A stretch of DNA of 64,000 bases from an uncultured Rubripirellula sp. Its GTDB lineage: Bacteria > Planctomycetota > Planctomycetia > Pirellulales > Pirellulaceae. A program made the translations under genes and the position numbers. Location: the NCBI GenBank assembly GCA_938075415.1, contig CALJHC010000011.1, positions 21,368-85,367 on the forward strand, written 5' to 3'. Every line of letters starts with the position of its first letter. Within the stretch, counting starts at the first letter, position 1. Under the pieces are notes generated by a model. The model was not told where the DNA came from. It searched no databases and saw nothing but the letters and a program-made list of their open reading frames with translations. Positions 18,416-28,556 of the stretch are shown one piece after another.

Positions 18416-19099
18416 ACTCGAGCGACGATAAAAAAGGATCAACACCATTGACTCCTATTTGATTCCGAACATAAGAAAACTCACAACGAACCGTCATCTT
18501 CACCAACAGGTCAAACATGACATTCCTTGCTGCCACTACTCGATGTGACTGAACCATCAAAGCATTTGATCCACTCCCATTGGCGTCCAAGGTAAAATGA
18601 TTGCTACTGAGCAACATCATCGGCAGAACAGGGAAAATCTTCCTCGTTCATTCCGACCAGGTTCATCACTTAGCAGAACGTAAAGGCCAGCAAAAACCTG
18701 CATCAAAGGCAGTGTTGACCGTACAGGAAAGAATCCATTCATAGACGCATCCGATTGACTCAGTGTAACGGAAGAAACGTCCTGCCAGTTGTTCCATCCC
18801 TGCCGGAAGTCTCAGTTTGCAAAGTTCAATCACCTTGATGAAGTAACCGGCTACATCGCTGCCTTGGTGTCAACAAGCCGCATGGCGAAAAAACAAGAGT
18901 TGATCTGCCTTGCCGTTAGCCTGTAAGCCAACCATTGAGAAAAAAGGCAACGAGTCGATCATCCGAGAAAAAAAGGGGTTTGAAATCAGCCAGCGGCCTC
19001 ACCTAATCAAGTCATAAGGCGAACCCCAAAAAATCATTTAACCGACCTTCAATGTCGCCACCTCCAGTCAACGATGACCAGCATCCCTTCTCCCGCTCC
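18416..19099. other. spacer, nothing identified
   Basis: About 680 bp between minus-strand genes. No supported gene, repeat or clear terminator hairpin. Confidence 0.45.
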
Positions 19100-20473
19100 C
19101 TAAACAATTAGTTCATCAAGGGGTCCCCGAACGGAGACTCCGTTCTGCTTCAACACCAAATCTTCATTTCCATAATGCGCAATGGGATTTCCGTATGCAT
19201 TGAGAAGGGTCGTCCACCAATTCCCAATCGTGCGGCAGCCCTGTTCACCATACTTAGGAAATCGGATGTAACGGCCAGCGATGTTCAATTTACCACTGCA
19301 ACCTCCGAGCACGACGTAGGGCCACTCCAAGCAGTCACCGTGGTGTTTATTAGACGCATCGCTGAAATAGATGATCATCGTGTTATCAAGCATGTTCCCG
19401 TCACCTTCAGGAACAGCTCTTAATTTGCCAGCCATCTGAGCGAGCAGCGATGTGTGGTGTTGTCGAATCAAGTCTCGACATTCCACTTGAGTTCGACTGC
19501 TCTCATCGTGTCCGATACCGTGATTGGGTTTTACCAAACCTAGGTTTTTATAAATCGTTGACAGGTTATCGAGTCGCAGGGTGACACAATTGGTAAGACC
19601 AGAGATAAGCGCTGCCGTTGCAATATCGAAATGAGCTTCCTGCCGAACTTCCTCGACTTCCGAGGTGAATTTATCAGTGAACTGAGGTGCCCCATCCAGA
19701 ATACTACCCTTCATTTCTGTGAGCCGACTGTGTCGCACTTGAAGTTCTTCAAAAGCGTTTAGGTAAGCGTCCAGCTTGTCTTTTTCTGTAACAGGCACAG
19801 CTTTCTCTAATTTTTTGATGTCATCGACCATGAAATCAAAAAGGTTGCGTTGGATAGAGAACCGTTTCTGACCTTTGCCGTTAGCGGATACCGCTGAACC
19901 AAACAACTGTTCAAACGCCAAATCCGGACTGCCCTGAAACGGCAGCTCCTTGTTGGCTGCGACAGCGGTGATACCGGGATACATGGTTCCGCCGTACGAC
20001 TTAGAAAGTGCCGGCCCACGAACAGCCAAGCCGACGTGACTAAAAGGCGCCGGACTAATCCTCGCCAACTCTGCGTCGGCTGTCGCACGAAGAATCGCAC
20101 CACGGTTGTGCTCTCCACCGGTCATGTAGACGCCCATCGCACCGAACCAACTGCTGTGTCCTCCGCGACACATTTTCCCTGAGAGACCCTGGACAATGGA
20201 AAGCTGATTCTTGTACGGCTCTAACGCGGACATTGATTGTGGCAATTCAATATCAGCCATCGACAAATTGCGAGCGTCGTCACCTTCGAGAGACTTGGGG
20301 GTGACACCCTCTGGCACGATACCACTTGATTTTACGACAAAGACAAACCTCATCGGTCGCTTACTGGAGTGACCCTCAGCCTGCGCAGTGACCTGCTGAA
20401 GGAACGGACTCAGTAAGCCGCTGCCTGCCCCAAGGGACAATCGCTTCAGCAATTCGCGTCGGGTGGATGCCAT
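19100..20473 (-). CDS. DUF1552 Tat-exported protein
   Basis: 457 residues, biochemical function unknown. N-terminus STRRELLKRLSLGAGSG is a twin-arginine signal for folded export. The body matches DUF1552: RFVFVVKSSGIVPEG near 42, IVQGLSGKMCRGGHSSWFGAMGVYM near 93-117, and the HDESSRTQVECRDLIRQHH region near 325. It lies 23 bp downstream of a DUF1592/1588 haem protein; that two-gene pair is a fixed module in planctomycetes and Verrucomicrobia, so the two products probably act together in the periplasm. DUF1552 shares the alkaline-phosphatase-like theme of DUF1501, but this is inference. Confidence 0.88.
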   Translation of the reverse strand: MASTRRELLKRLSLGAGSGLLSPFLQQVTAQAEGHSSKRPMRFVFVVKSSGIVPEGVTPKSLEGDDARNLSMADIELPQSMSALEPYKNQLSIVQGLSGKMCRGGHSSWFGAMGVYMTGGEHNRGAILRATADAELARISPAPFSHVGLAVRGPALSKSYGGTMYPGITAVAANKELPFQGSPDLAFEQLFGSAVSANGKGQKRFSIQRNLFDFMVDDIKKLEKAVPVTEKDKLDAYLNAFEELQVRHSRLTEMKGSILDGAPQFTDKFTSEVEEVRQEAHFDIATAALISGLTNCVTLRLDNLSTIYKNLGLVKPNHGIGHDESSRTQVECRDLIRQHHTSLLAQMAGKLRAVPEGDGNMLDNTMIIYFSDASNKHHGDCLEWPYVVLGGCSGKLNIAGRYIRFPKYGEQGCRTIGNWWTTLLNAYGNPIAHYGNEDLVLKQNGVSVRGPLDELIV

Positions 20474-20496
20474 GCCTTGATTCCTCGTTTTGAATT

Positions 20497-22887
20497 CTAT
20501 TTACGGTATAGGAACGAATCAGACGTTAACAGAGAAACCAATAACTCGTTGAAACTCCCGCCGCTTTTCACATAAACTCGATCCGCCTCGATCAGCGTTG
20601 CGGAATCCGTCAATCTTTCGTTGCGACCCATAAAATAACGAAAGACATGCCTGATCATGGACTGCCTCACTCGTTCAGACTTAGCAAGCTGCTGGATCAA
20701 TTCCAATGCACCATTGATTTCGCCATCCAACAGCTCATCCCCCGTACCCACCAGCATACCGGTTGAGTCGATTGACTTTGACGGAAAAGCACCATCCACC
20801 TTGGGAAGTTTATCGAGGAGTTCACGTGATCTGAAGCGCCCAAAATCGTCGTAGCTCTCGAAGGGATAGCCAAGCGGATTCATTTTCCGATGGCACCGCC
20901 AGCACTCTTGCTTCTCCGTCCCCGAGAGCCTCTCGCGAAGCGTCTTCGTATGATCCTCAGGAATTGTGGCATCAACCGTGATTGGGACATCCGGTACCAA
21001 CCCGGCAAGCAACCGCTCTTGAATCCACTTGCCCCGCCGAATGGGATCGGTGGTGTCGTTGAGAGAATGTGCAATGAGCCAAGCCGGATGCGTCAACATT
21101 CCCGCACGATTCGGCCTCGCGTATGGCTGCGGCAACAGAAAATCCTGTTCGTCATCTGCAAGGTCGTAAACCATCGGGTATTTCTGGTAAAGAGGTTGCA
21201 TGCCATGAAGCAGCTTATCTTCATCAGTGGTGTTTTTCCAATCACGAACCTCCTTCACAATCTGCTTGATGGCGCGAACGCTTCCGTTGAACCCCCTATT
21301 AAACTTATGAAGGTGATACTTCTTATTCAGCTGCCCCCAGTCATCCAAGCCAACAAGGTCCAACAACTCTCGCTGCTTCGACTCGGGAAAAATATCCTGA
21401 TCAAGTTCTTGCTGGTTCCTAAGGTAAAAATCGTAAACTGTATTCCGAAACGTCTGGCGATTTAACAGAAAGTATTTATTGGAGGTCAACAACTGGCGAA
21501 AAACGTCCCTATCCTGCTCAAGCAGATTCAGCACAAAGAAGTCTGCATCTCTTTCATACATCTCCGGATAGTTCTCTCCGTAGTAAGAAAAACCACCCGA
21601 ACGTTTCTCGTCCTTAAAAACTTTGTGTGCGTGCGAATAGCCAAAAAACTCCTGAAAGAACCTCAGTATTCGCGGTTTATCGATCGCCTTATCTGCCAAC
21701 AATCGCTCCACTTGCTTCCGAACATCCTTGCGATCATCAAGCTGGTTCGAGCCAGCAGCAGTCAGCAGGGCTGCATCTGGCCTTTGATCCGTTAACGCGT
21801 AGGCGATTGCGAAGGACAACTCAACGGGAGAAAGCATTCTGCGACCATCATCCTCGATCTGACCGAGCCCAATTTCAATTCGATACACCGATTCGTGATG
21901 TAGCATGATTGCCATAAGGGTGAGCCGCAAAGATTCTAGACTCCCCGCCTCAATTGACGTTCGCCTAAACAGGTCAACGTATCGGTCCATTTCACTTGGC
22001 AGCGGATCTCGATAGACAACGCGGACAAAGTGCTCGGATAAGGCGATCCGTAACGGCTCATCGTTTGGACCTTTCTCAACTTCAGCGATCGCCTTCAGTT
22101 CAGACCTTCGCTCAATGAGTTTGTCAGCAGCATCGCCAGCATTCATCAGCAGCACGTCAACGACCGCAGAATCGGCAAAGAGAAGATTGGCGTAATCCTT
22201 TATCCCTTCCTTGTCATCAACGATGAAGGGCTGCCGCAGTGCTTGAGCATCAAAACCATAACGATTTTTTGTGTTCTCAAAAACCTTCGGGCTGGTTCTC
22301 CATAACCGCGCCGGTGAATACGGCTTGTCCAACACGTCTCCACTAAAGAGTTTCTGATGATTCACCAAGTTACCAAACTCAGGGCTATCAAGCTTCTCGA
22401 ACAGATCAAATCTACGCCCAGATTTATCCAACTCCATCTGAATACGTTTCACGACCTCACCCTTCTCCACCTCGGTGGGCTGACTTTCACCCAAGGGGGG
22501 CATTTCCCCTAGAACCAGTTGGGTAAGAACGGATTCCCATCGTGATAAATCCGGATTCACGTTCAGCGGATCAAGCAGACTGACCAGGTCAATCTCCCCG
22601 GCAGGATCATCAGGGTTGTGGCAATCAATGCAATGTTCTCTTAGCAGATCAGCCACACCAGATTCGTACCATCGCTGGCCGCTTGCGTTGCTGTTGACAG
22701 TGACCGAATTGGTGCCGCCATCCCGTGCGAAAACCTTGAAATCATCGCACAGCCCCGCAACAGCGAACCACAGCAACCACGATAATAAAGGGCGAGTGAG
22801 AATGTGATGTCTCCGTGTTGTGAGTTGACTGAATCCATTGTAATTGATCAACCTTAATACGTTCAGGTCAAAAGCGTTCCTCTTCAA
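20497..22887 (-). CDS. DUF1592/DUF1588/DUF1585 cytochrome-like protein
   Basis: 796 residues, exported. Order seen: hydrophobic signal segment (about 32-46), haem-binding CIDCH at 86-90 (planctomycete cytochrome C domain), DUF1587/DUF1595-type region to about 330, DUF1592 region with EMYERDADFFVLNLLEQDRD, DUF1588 with a second CWRCH at 662-666 followed by KMNPLGYPFESYDDFGRFR, and a C-terminal DUF1585 with HVFRYFMGRNE. The two CxxCH sites suggest a di-haem redox protein. The start is uncertain: TTG at 22887 gives a long n-region before the hydrophobic core, and no ATG fits better. Operon partner is the downstream DUF1552 gene. Confidence 0.85.
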   Translation of the reverse strand: MKRNAFDLNVLRLINYNGFSQLTTRRHHILTRPLLSWLLWFAVAGLCDDFKVFARDGGTNSVTVNSNASGQRWYESGVADLLREHCIDCHNPDDPAGEIDLVSLLDPLNVNPDLSRWESVLTQLVLGEMPPLGESQPTEVEKGEVVKRIQMELDKSGRRFDLFEKLDSPEFGNLVNHQKLFSGDVLDKPYSPARLWRTSPKVFENTKNRYGFDAQALRQPFIVDDKEGIKDYANLLFADSAVVDVLLMNAGDAADKLIERRSELKAIAEVEKGPNDEPLRIALSEHFVRVVYRDPLPSEMDRYVDLFRRTSIEAGSLESLRLTLMAIMLHHESVYRIEIGLGQIEDDGRRMLSPVELSFAIAYALTDQRPDAALLTAAGSNQLDDRKDVRKQVERLLADKAIDKPRILRFFQEFFGYSHAHKVFKDEKRSGGFSYYGENYPEMYERDADFFVLNLLEQDRDVFRQLLTSNKYFLLNRQTFRNTVYDFYLRNQQELDQDIFPESKQRELLDLVGLDDWGQLNKKYHLHKFNRGFNGSVRAIKQIVKEVRDWKNTTDEDKLLHGMQPLYQKYPMVYDLADDEQDFLLPQPYARPNRAGMLTHPAWLIAHSLNDTTDPIRRGKWIQERLLAGLVPDVPITVDATIPEDHTKTLRERLSGTEKQECWRCHRKMNPLGYPFESYDDFGRFRSRELLDKLPKVDGAFPSKSIDSTGMLVGTGDELLDGEINGALELIQQLAKSERVRQSMIRHVFRYFMGRNERLTDSATLIEADRVYVKSGGSFNELLVSLLTSDSFLYRK

Positions 22888-23497
22888 GGATCATGAATGT
22901 GTCAAACCTCAGCTTCCATGAGCCCCACGGGTGCGACACTAGCCACTGTTAGGGGTCGTCGTCTGCCCGCCGTGCCAAGACCACTATTCAACCAAGCAGG
23001 CAAAGCAAGCGGTGACACTGAATTATCGCTCGCGGGAACAACTGGGTCGATGCAGGCGATTCAACCCAAATCCTAAGTACGAATAATGAAACCAGACTGC
23101 CAACCGAAATCGCGTTGGCCCGACCGACAAGACAACGTTAAGTTAAGAACCGATTCATGGATGATCAGTTTCAATCACCAATGAGACATCAAGACCAGGA
23201 TGTTTAGGTCAGAACCCATCGAAACTCTCTCAAATGCCTTCCCAAATCACTTCGATCAAAACGGCATCACTCTGCACCCACCAACCACAACGTGAACCCA
23301 CAGATTCTAATTTGGTGACGAACATTTCGGCAATCAACTTTTATCAGATCGAATTGCCCGAAACAAAAGCACGAGGACTCAAACACTATTGGGATTCTCG
23401 GCTCGTCGATTCCAATTCATTTAGTTCCATTCCCAACACTCAGGGTGGACCAAAATCCAAATCAGGAAGCAGTGTTAACCGAAACAATCAACCACTG
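22888..23497. other. spacer, nothing identified
   Basis: About 610 bp. A plus-strand frame from 23234 runs into the antisense of the next gene and looks non-coding. No hairpin or repeat stands out. Confidence 0.45.
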
Positions 23498-24961
23498 TCA
23501 GATGAGTTCACTGATTGGCTTTCCGTTCTCTTGCACAGCAAACAGTGGCCTCCCTCGATCGTCTTCGTAAGTGAGATCCATTGGCACGCCCATATGTCGA
23601 TAAATCGTCGCAGCAAGGTCACCAGGCGTGACAGGCCGCGTCTTAATGGCTCCACCATCAGCATCTGTTGAACCAATGATTTGACCATGCCGCATTCCTC
23701 CACCAGCCAAGCACATACTCATCACATGAGGCCAGTGATTTCGACCATCCGTGCTACCCTGCGTGCCTAGTTGAGGCGTGCGGCCGAACTCGCCCATCGC
23801 GATCACCAACACCTCGTCCAACATGCCTCTTTGTTCAAGATCAGATACCAAGGTGGTAATCAGGTGATCGAATAACGGAAGAAGCGGACGCAAGCCTTTC
23901 GAAATACCACCATAGGGAGGAATATTATCACCGTGGTTATCCCAAGTCCCCGAGGCGGTGTGGTAACTCAGGTCAATGGTGACAAAAGCGGTCCCCGCCT
24001 CGACAAGCCTTCTTGCCAACAAAGCCTGCTGGCACCACAGATGGTCGCCATATCGATCCCGAATTGCGGAAGGCTCAAGATCAAGGTTCAGTGCTTTTTG
24101 AACGCGACCACCAGTCAGCATATCCATTGCTTGCTGTTGATAAGAATCCATGGCATTCATCATTCCCGAATGATCCAACTCCCGCCGCATGTGATCCAAC
24201 TCGCGAAGCAATCCAAGTCGTTGCTGCACGCGTTCAAAGCTTAAATCACGAGGCATGCGAAACATTTTTGGATTGCTTCGCTTACCACTGTCTTTTCCAA
24301 CCAGATCGTACACCGGAAGGCTTGCGGCCTGATTGGCATTAAAAGGATTGTGCTCGCGACCCAAGTAGCCGGCATAAGCAATGTGTGAACGAGAACGCTC
24401 GAATGCGATATACGGCGGTACGCTGGCATGGTTTGACCCCCTGTGCTTTGCGATCACTGAACCAATGGCAGGGTATTGATCTCCCCTCGGATTCACTCTT
24501 GGGGCGGCCTCACGGTGTCCAGTTTGCATCACCATGTTGGGTTCGTGACTGCTGTGACGGCAATCCACCGATCGAATAATGCTAAACTTGTCGAGCATAG
24601 CAGCCTGAAGAGGCAAATGCTCACAGATAAACTCGCCCGGGATCGCAGTGGCAACGGGTGAAAAAGGCCCACGATTATCACTCGGTCGATCGGGTTTCAT
24701 GTCCCACATATCAATGTGGCTCGGACCACCGGTCATCCAAAGCAAGATAACGCTTTGATTTGGTTTAACCACACCGCTGCTGGTCGAAGCGGTCGCTCGC
24801 TGCTTTAATAATTGCGGCAAGCTTAGGCCAGCGATACCAGACAATGATGCTTTCATCATGTTTCGGCGACTTGAGAAACACAGCCCCTCTCGTACGGTTC
24901 CGCCAAAAGAACCAAACGCATGTGTTTCGTGCCCGCCCTCGCAGGATCGCTGATCATTCAT
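23498..24961 (-). CDS. DUF1501 Tat-exported protein
   Basis: 487 residues of the DUF1501 family (alkaline phosphatase/sulfatase-like fold, function not established). Twin-arginine signal SSRRNMMKASLSGIAGLSLP at about 30-50, then VILLWMTGGPSHIDMWDMKPD, GSVIAKHRG near 165, and VLVIAMGEFGRTPQLG near 390 followed by GRNHWP, the family's conserved signatures. The start is ATG 24961, preceded by GGAG with 6-base spacing; an in-frame TTG lies 12 bp upstream. Unusually it has no DUF1549/1553 partner immediately upstream; the upstream neighbour is a Gfo/Idh/MocA oxidoreductase 96 bp away on the same strand. Confidence 0.9.
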   Translation of the reverse strand: MNDQRSCEGGHETHAFGSFGGTVREGLCFSSRRNMMKASLSGIAGLSLPQLLKQRATASTSSGVVKPNQSVILLWMTGGPSHIDMWDMKPDRPSDNRGPFSPVATAIPGEFICEHLPLQAAMLDKFSIIRSVDCRHSSHEPNMVMQTGHREAAPRVNPRGDQYPAIGSVIAKHRGSNHASVPPYIAFERSRSHIAYAGYLGREHNPFNANQAASLPVYDLVGKDSGKRSNPKMFRMPRDLSFERVQQRLGLLRELDHMRRELDHSGMMNAMDSYQQQAMDMLTGGRVQKALNLDLEPSAIRDRYGDHLWCQQALLARRLVEAGTAFVTIDLSYHTASGTWDNHGDNIPPYGGISKGLRPLLPLFDHLITTLVSDLEQRGMLDEVLVIAMGEFGRTPQLGTQGSTDGRNHWPHVMSMCLAGGGMRHGQIIGSTDADGGAIKTRPVTPGDLAATIYRHMGVPMDLTYEDDRGRPLFAVQENGKPISELI

Positions 24962-25057
24962 TATCAACTCCAACCAAATGGCGTCAAACGGCGAGACTGT
25001 CAGAAACTATTCGCAATCACTGATATCTATCAACGGGTGCCAATCACTCATTTCAAA

Positions 25058-26134
25058 TCAATTCTCCACAAGAGGTACCGGTCGTCCTTCGTTGATACTT
25101 CGTATGGCGGTCTCGATTATTTGCTGGCCAATCCTGGAAATCGCCGGCGACAAAGGACCTTCAATCGGCAAATGATCGCCCAGTCGCGTCAAGACATACT
25201 CAATGCCGTTTTTCTCACCCACTGGCAGGTCCATCACCGGATGATCATAGCCTTCGGGGTGTTGACTCGTCTGCACGCGAACCGTGGATTCATAATCATA
25301 ACTCGCGATCGTCCCCTTGCTGCCGCAAATGACAAATCCACACTTTGGTTGCGGCTGATGTACCCATGGGTCTGTGAACGTCCCCCAACGCGTCTCAAAC
25401 TTTGAAAGTCCGTTGGCGTATCGAGCAATGGTAATACTATGTTCGTCTACTTCCACGCCGGACGCAGAAGCCGCAACGGAGGTCACGTCGATTGGTTTCT
25501 GACCACCATTGAACCAAGTCCCCAGGGTGACACCATAACCCAAATAATCACGCAATGAACCGCCTCCGGATTCTTGCTTGTACCACCAGCTTTCCTGCTT
25601 GTCCTTAATGGTGGGTCGATATTCGACTTTGTCAGCACCGTGGTATAAAGGTCCTCGATTTCCGCCATGATAGTGAACTTCAAGCACATCACCAATCAAC
25701 CCATCTGCGATCAATCGCGAGGTCGTGTAATGACTTCTATCCCACCTTGCCGGCCAATTGATGATTAATTGCTGCTCTGACTCTTTAACCGCGGCGATCA
25801 TTCGATCGGCATCCTCCAAAGATGCTGCAAATGGCTTCTCGACAAACAGATGGGCGCCGTAAGGTGCGATCGACTCGGTCCACTGAGCATGTTCACCTGT
25901 GGGAGGACACAGAATGACAAGATCAGGCGTGGTGGATTCCATGCACCGTCGAAAGTCGTTGAAAACTAAATCATCCGAAAGCGACAGAGCCCCTATCGCC
26001 TCCCTCATTGCATCTTGGCTTTCATCACAGATCGCAACAATTTCAGCATTGGCATGATTCTCTACGCATCGCAAAAGGTCGCCCATATGCATGTGGGAAA
26101 AGTTCACACCGGCAATCCGCCAATTTTTCTTCAC
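25058..26134 (-). CDS. Gfo/Idh/MocA family oxidoreductase
   Basis: NAD(P)-dependent sugar or cyclitol dehydrogenase, 358 residues. Seen: N-terminal Rossmann half starting with WRIAGVNFSHMHMGDLL (the usual GxGxxG is degenerate, GVNFSH), DLVILCPPTGEHA near 90, and the family EKPFA motif near 118, whose Lys is usually catalytic. The C-terminal half has GGNRGPLYHGADK and GGSLRDYLGYG. No signal peptide is visible, so it is probably cytoplasmic. GTG start at 26134. It precedes a DUF1501 gene and follows a beta-helix protein, a context of carbohydrate use; substrate unknown. Confidence 0.85.
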   Translation of the reverse strand: MKKNWRIAGVNFSHMHMGDLLRCVENHANAEIVAICDESQDAMREAIGALSLSDDLVFNDFRRCMESTTPDLVILCPPTGEHAQWTESIAPYGAHLFVEKPFAASLEDADRMIAAVKESEQQLIINWPARWDRSHYTTSRLIADGLIGDVLEVHYHGGNRGPLYHGADKVEYRPTIKDKQESWWYKQESGGGSLRDYLGYGVTLGTWFNGGQKPIDVTSVAASASGVEVDEHSITIARYANGLSKFETRWGTFTDPWVHQPQPKCGFVICGSKGTIASYDYESTVRVQTSQHPEGYDHPVMDLPVGEKNGIEYVLTRLGDHLPIEGPLSPAISRIGQQIIETAIRSINEGRPVPLVEN

Positions 26135-26595
26135 TTCAATTCGCCCTTTCTATTTACAACCTTCAATCGATCCTCATCCGCTCGCAGTCGCTAACTGACT
26201 TCAACCCCGCAACCATTACCCAGCTAAAGTTTAATCGATTTCAAAAACAGCAGACTACAATATCGGTGCATTCGAGCATTGGCAGCCCGGCATTTCCCAT
26301 CAAAACCATGCCTTCATACACTTTCCATCAATCTTACATAAAGAATTTGACTGGAAGAAATCCGAAACAAAAACAAGTTCGCCCGCTCACGCTTTCGAAT
26401 TCGAATCACGAGGCCGCCATATCATCGCAGTCCCCAATTCAACAACCTATTCAAATTCGTCGGTTCCCAAGGACGCGCTGCTAATTTGATCCGTCGAAAC
26501 ATCTCTCAAAGCAAAAGTTGACCAACAGAAACCTCAGCTTGCTTCGGCAATACCTTCGTTATCACAGCGAGCAATGCCTGGAACTGCCTCAATAT
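26135..26595. other. spacer, nothing identified
   Basis: About 460 bp between two minus-strand genes. A plus-strand frame at 26008-26484 is composition-biased noise overlapping the oxidoreductase. Confidence 0.45.
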
Positions 26596-27930
26596 TCAAT
26601 CGACTGGCGGAGCACCTGCGTTTTGCAAGATGCCGGGTCGATCGATAGACAGAGAGTTTAATGTCCCCACAATTCCGCTCGCGGCACCAATCAATGCACT
26701 CGACTTAGAGGGCTCTGCATTGTGTCTGACTCCATCCCAAGAGACGTCCAAGAAATCCGAAAGCCCATTACCACGAATGTAACCACCCGCTATTCCGCTA
26801 ACGTCACCTAGCACCACATTTCCCCGCACCATGACCCCTTTTGACCCGCTGGGAAAACGAACCGCCTCGCCACCTTGCGTATAGACCGCATTATTGGCGA
26901 ACACCATTCCTGAACGATTGCCCCAACTTGATAGATTCGCACCGCGTCGACTTGAAACAATCGTGTTCTGTATGAAGGCGAGATTTCTGGTCTTTCCTTG
27001 ATGATCGGTACTTGAAAAACCTGAACCTGCCCCCGAAATCAAAACATTGTGAAATACTATCGCTTCCCCTTGAACCTGCATGACGTTGTCCCCGCTTCGA
27101 TAACACATATTTTTCTCGACCACATTAAGTCCATTGCCAGCAGTGCCGTACACAATCAGACATGGGTATTGTGTGTCGTGAATTCGATTCCCATAGATCC
27201 AGTTGTGATGTGACCCCTGCTTTAATTCAATGCCGTCACCCTGTTTTCCGGAACAGTCATGCACTTGGTTACGAGCGATGACAGAATACGACATCACCGC
27301 CGATCCGTGATTCCCCCCCAAATACATCGCTTCAGCCGTTGCCCCCGGTGCGTTGAAATGATGAAAGTGATTATCGGTGACAAAGAAGTGACTCGTATCA
27401 CGTGAGTTCGTCGTGATACCCTCGCCGCCACTATCGTGAAGATGACATTGATCCAGCCAAAGATGGTGGCAATCATAAAATCGAATAAGTGTTGATCCTC
27501 CAGTGAATTCAAGATGACGTAGGCATAGAAATTTTGTCTGCGAAAATTCACCAACATTCAAGACATTCTGCCTTGAGTCGGGACGCGTGATGACCGGAAA
27601 ATGGTCGGCATCAGCACCCACAATCCAGATTGGATCGCCCTGCGTTCCGTTAAGGTCTAAATTAAACTTCCGTGCGATCGAGTAACGACCGGGTCCGATT
27701 TCCAAGCGGTCGCCGGCAACCAATCGATGCATCGCACCAGCTAAGACCACGCCGTTTTCTTGTGAACTCAGGCTGGGATCATAAGAGACCTCGATGACTC
27801 GCTTCGGCTTTTGGTTGGCCCAATCGGGTTGCAATTCACCAATCAACCAGGGTGCCGTATCACCTGCCAGAACATTGGAACCCGCCAGAAAAATCATGGG
27901 AACAACAATATTTTTGACGAAGCTTTCCAT
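26596..27930 (-). CDS. secreted right-handed beta-helix (pectate-lyase-like) protein
   Basis: 444 residues. Signal peptide at 1-22 (ending near NVLAGDT). The body is a parallel beta-helix of the pectin lyase/chondroitinase B-like superfamily: GDRLEIGPGRYSIARKFNLDLNG in the N-cap, then coils with HHLWLDQCHLHDSGGEGITTN, HFFVTDNHFHHFNAPG, SVIARNQVHDCSGKQGDGIELKQGSHHNWIYGNRIHDT and others to about 390. Likely polysaccharide-binding or a lyase at the cell surface, but catalytic residues cannot be assigned by eye. Start ATG 27930 directly precedes the signal. It lacks the in-register Cys ladder of the other helix protein at 16.4-18.4 kb. Confidence 0.8.
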   Translation of the reverse strand: MESFVKNIVVPMIFLAGSNVLAGDTAPWLIGELQPDWANQKPKRVIEVSYDPSLSSQENGVVLAGAMHRLVAGDRLEIGPGRYSIARKFNLDLNGTQGDPIWIVGADADHFPVITRPDSRQNVLNVGEFSQTKFLCLRHLEFTGGSTLIRFYDCHHLWLDQCHLHDSGGEGITTNSRDTSHFFVTDNHFHHFNAPGATAEAMYLGGNHGSAVMSYSVIARNQVHDCSGKQGDGIELKQGSHHNWIYGNRIHDTQYPCLIVYGTAGNGLNVVEKNMCYRSGDNVMQVQGEAIVFHNVLISGAGSGFSSTDHQGKTRNLAFIQNTIVSSRRGANLSSWGNRSGMVFANNAVYTQGGEAVRFPSGSKGVMVRGNVVLGDVSGIAGGYIRGNGLSDFLDVSWDGVRHNAEPSKSSALIGAASGIVGTLNSLSIDRPGILQNAGAPPVD

Positions 27931-28470
27931 ATCATCCTCAAATGGCTTTCAGAGACGCATTTTGACAAACAGGCTCAAACGGTGGACATCATGTTAACGG
28001 GTCCCAAGGACCACGTTGCCAAGGCAGGCTTTTATCCAGCCGAGCCTTTCTAAAGCGAGACCGCCAAGTTACTGCAGGCAATCATTTGACTCAAAGCAAT
28101 CGTAAATGATTAGCGTTTATCGCACCGGAGATAGCATTGGTCCGCGATGTTATTTTTGATTGAAGTGCCGAGACAATGGCAGCATCCACCCGAGGCAGAA
28201 ACTCTCAGCTGTGGTGGTTGCGAGAAAGACTTTAGAACGTTTGCAGCCTGCCATAAGAATAACATTCCCAACACCCGCATCGCTAGGCTGCCCAGAATGC
28301 CCCAGGCTCTGCCTCATACTCTGCCTCATACTCTGCTACCGACCCCATGTTTCCATCTCACGACCTGCCGCTTGAATCACGAATATCCAACGAACAACGC
28401 CCCACAACAGATGACGCATCGCGGGCAAAAACGGGTCCGGTCAGAATAACAAATGCATTGACAAGAAAAA
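27931..28470. other. spacer with a short tandem repeat
   Basis: About 540 bp. CTCTGCCTCATA occurs two and a half times at 28307-28336. No supported gene. The terminator of the next minus-strand gene begins at its right end. Confidence 0.45.
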
Positions 28471-28500
28471 AGCGTTGTTAAACCGAGGTTTAACAACGCT
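28465..28500 (-). terminator. intrinsic terminator of the coiled-coil protein gene
   Basis: Perfect 13-bp stem AGCGTTGTTAAAC (28471-28483), loop CGAG, and its complement (28488-28500), followed on the minus strand by six T (A run 28465-28470). It begins about 55 bp past the stop codon at 28557. Confidence 0.88.
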
Positions 28501-28556
28501 GTAAATTCGTTCAAGTGCAACTGGAAGCTGACGTGCGATGAAGATGGCAAGGAAGC

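Noticed and set aside
23234..23671. 145-codon plus-strand frame next to the DUF1501 gene
   Set aside because: Its second half is antisense to the well-supported DUF1501 gene and the first half has no motif.
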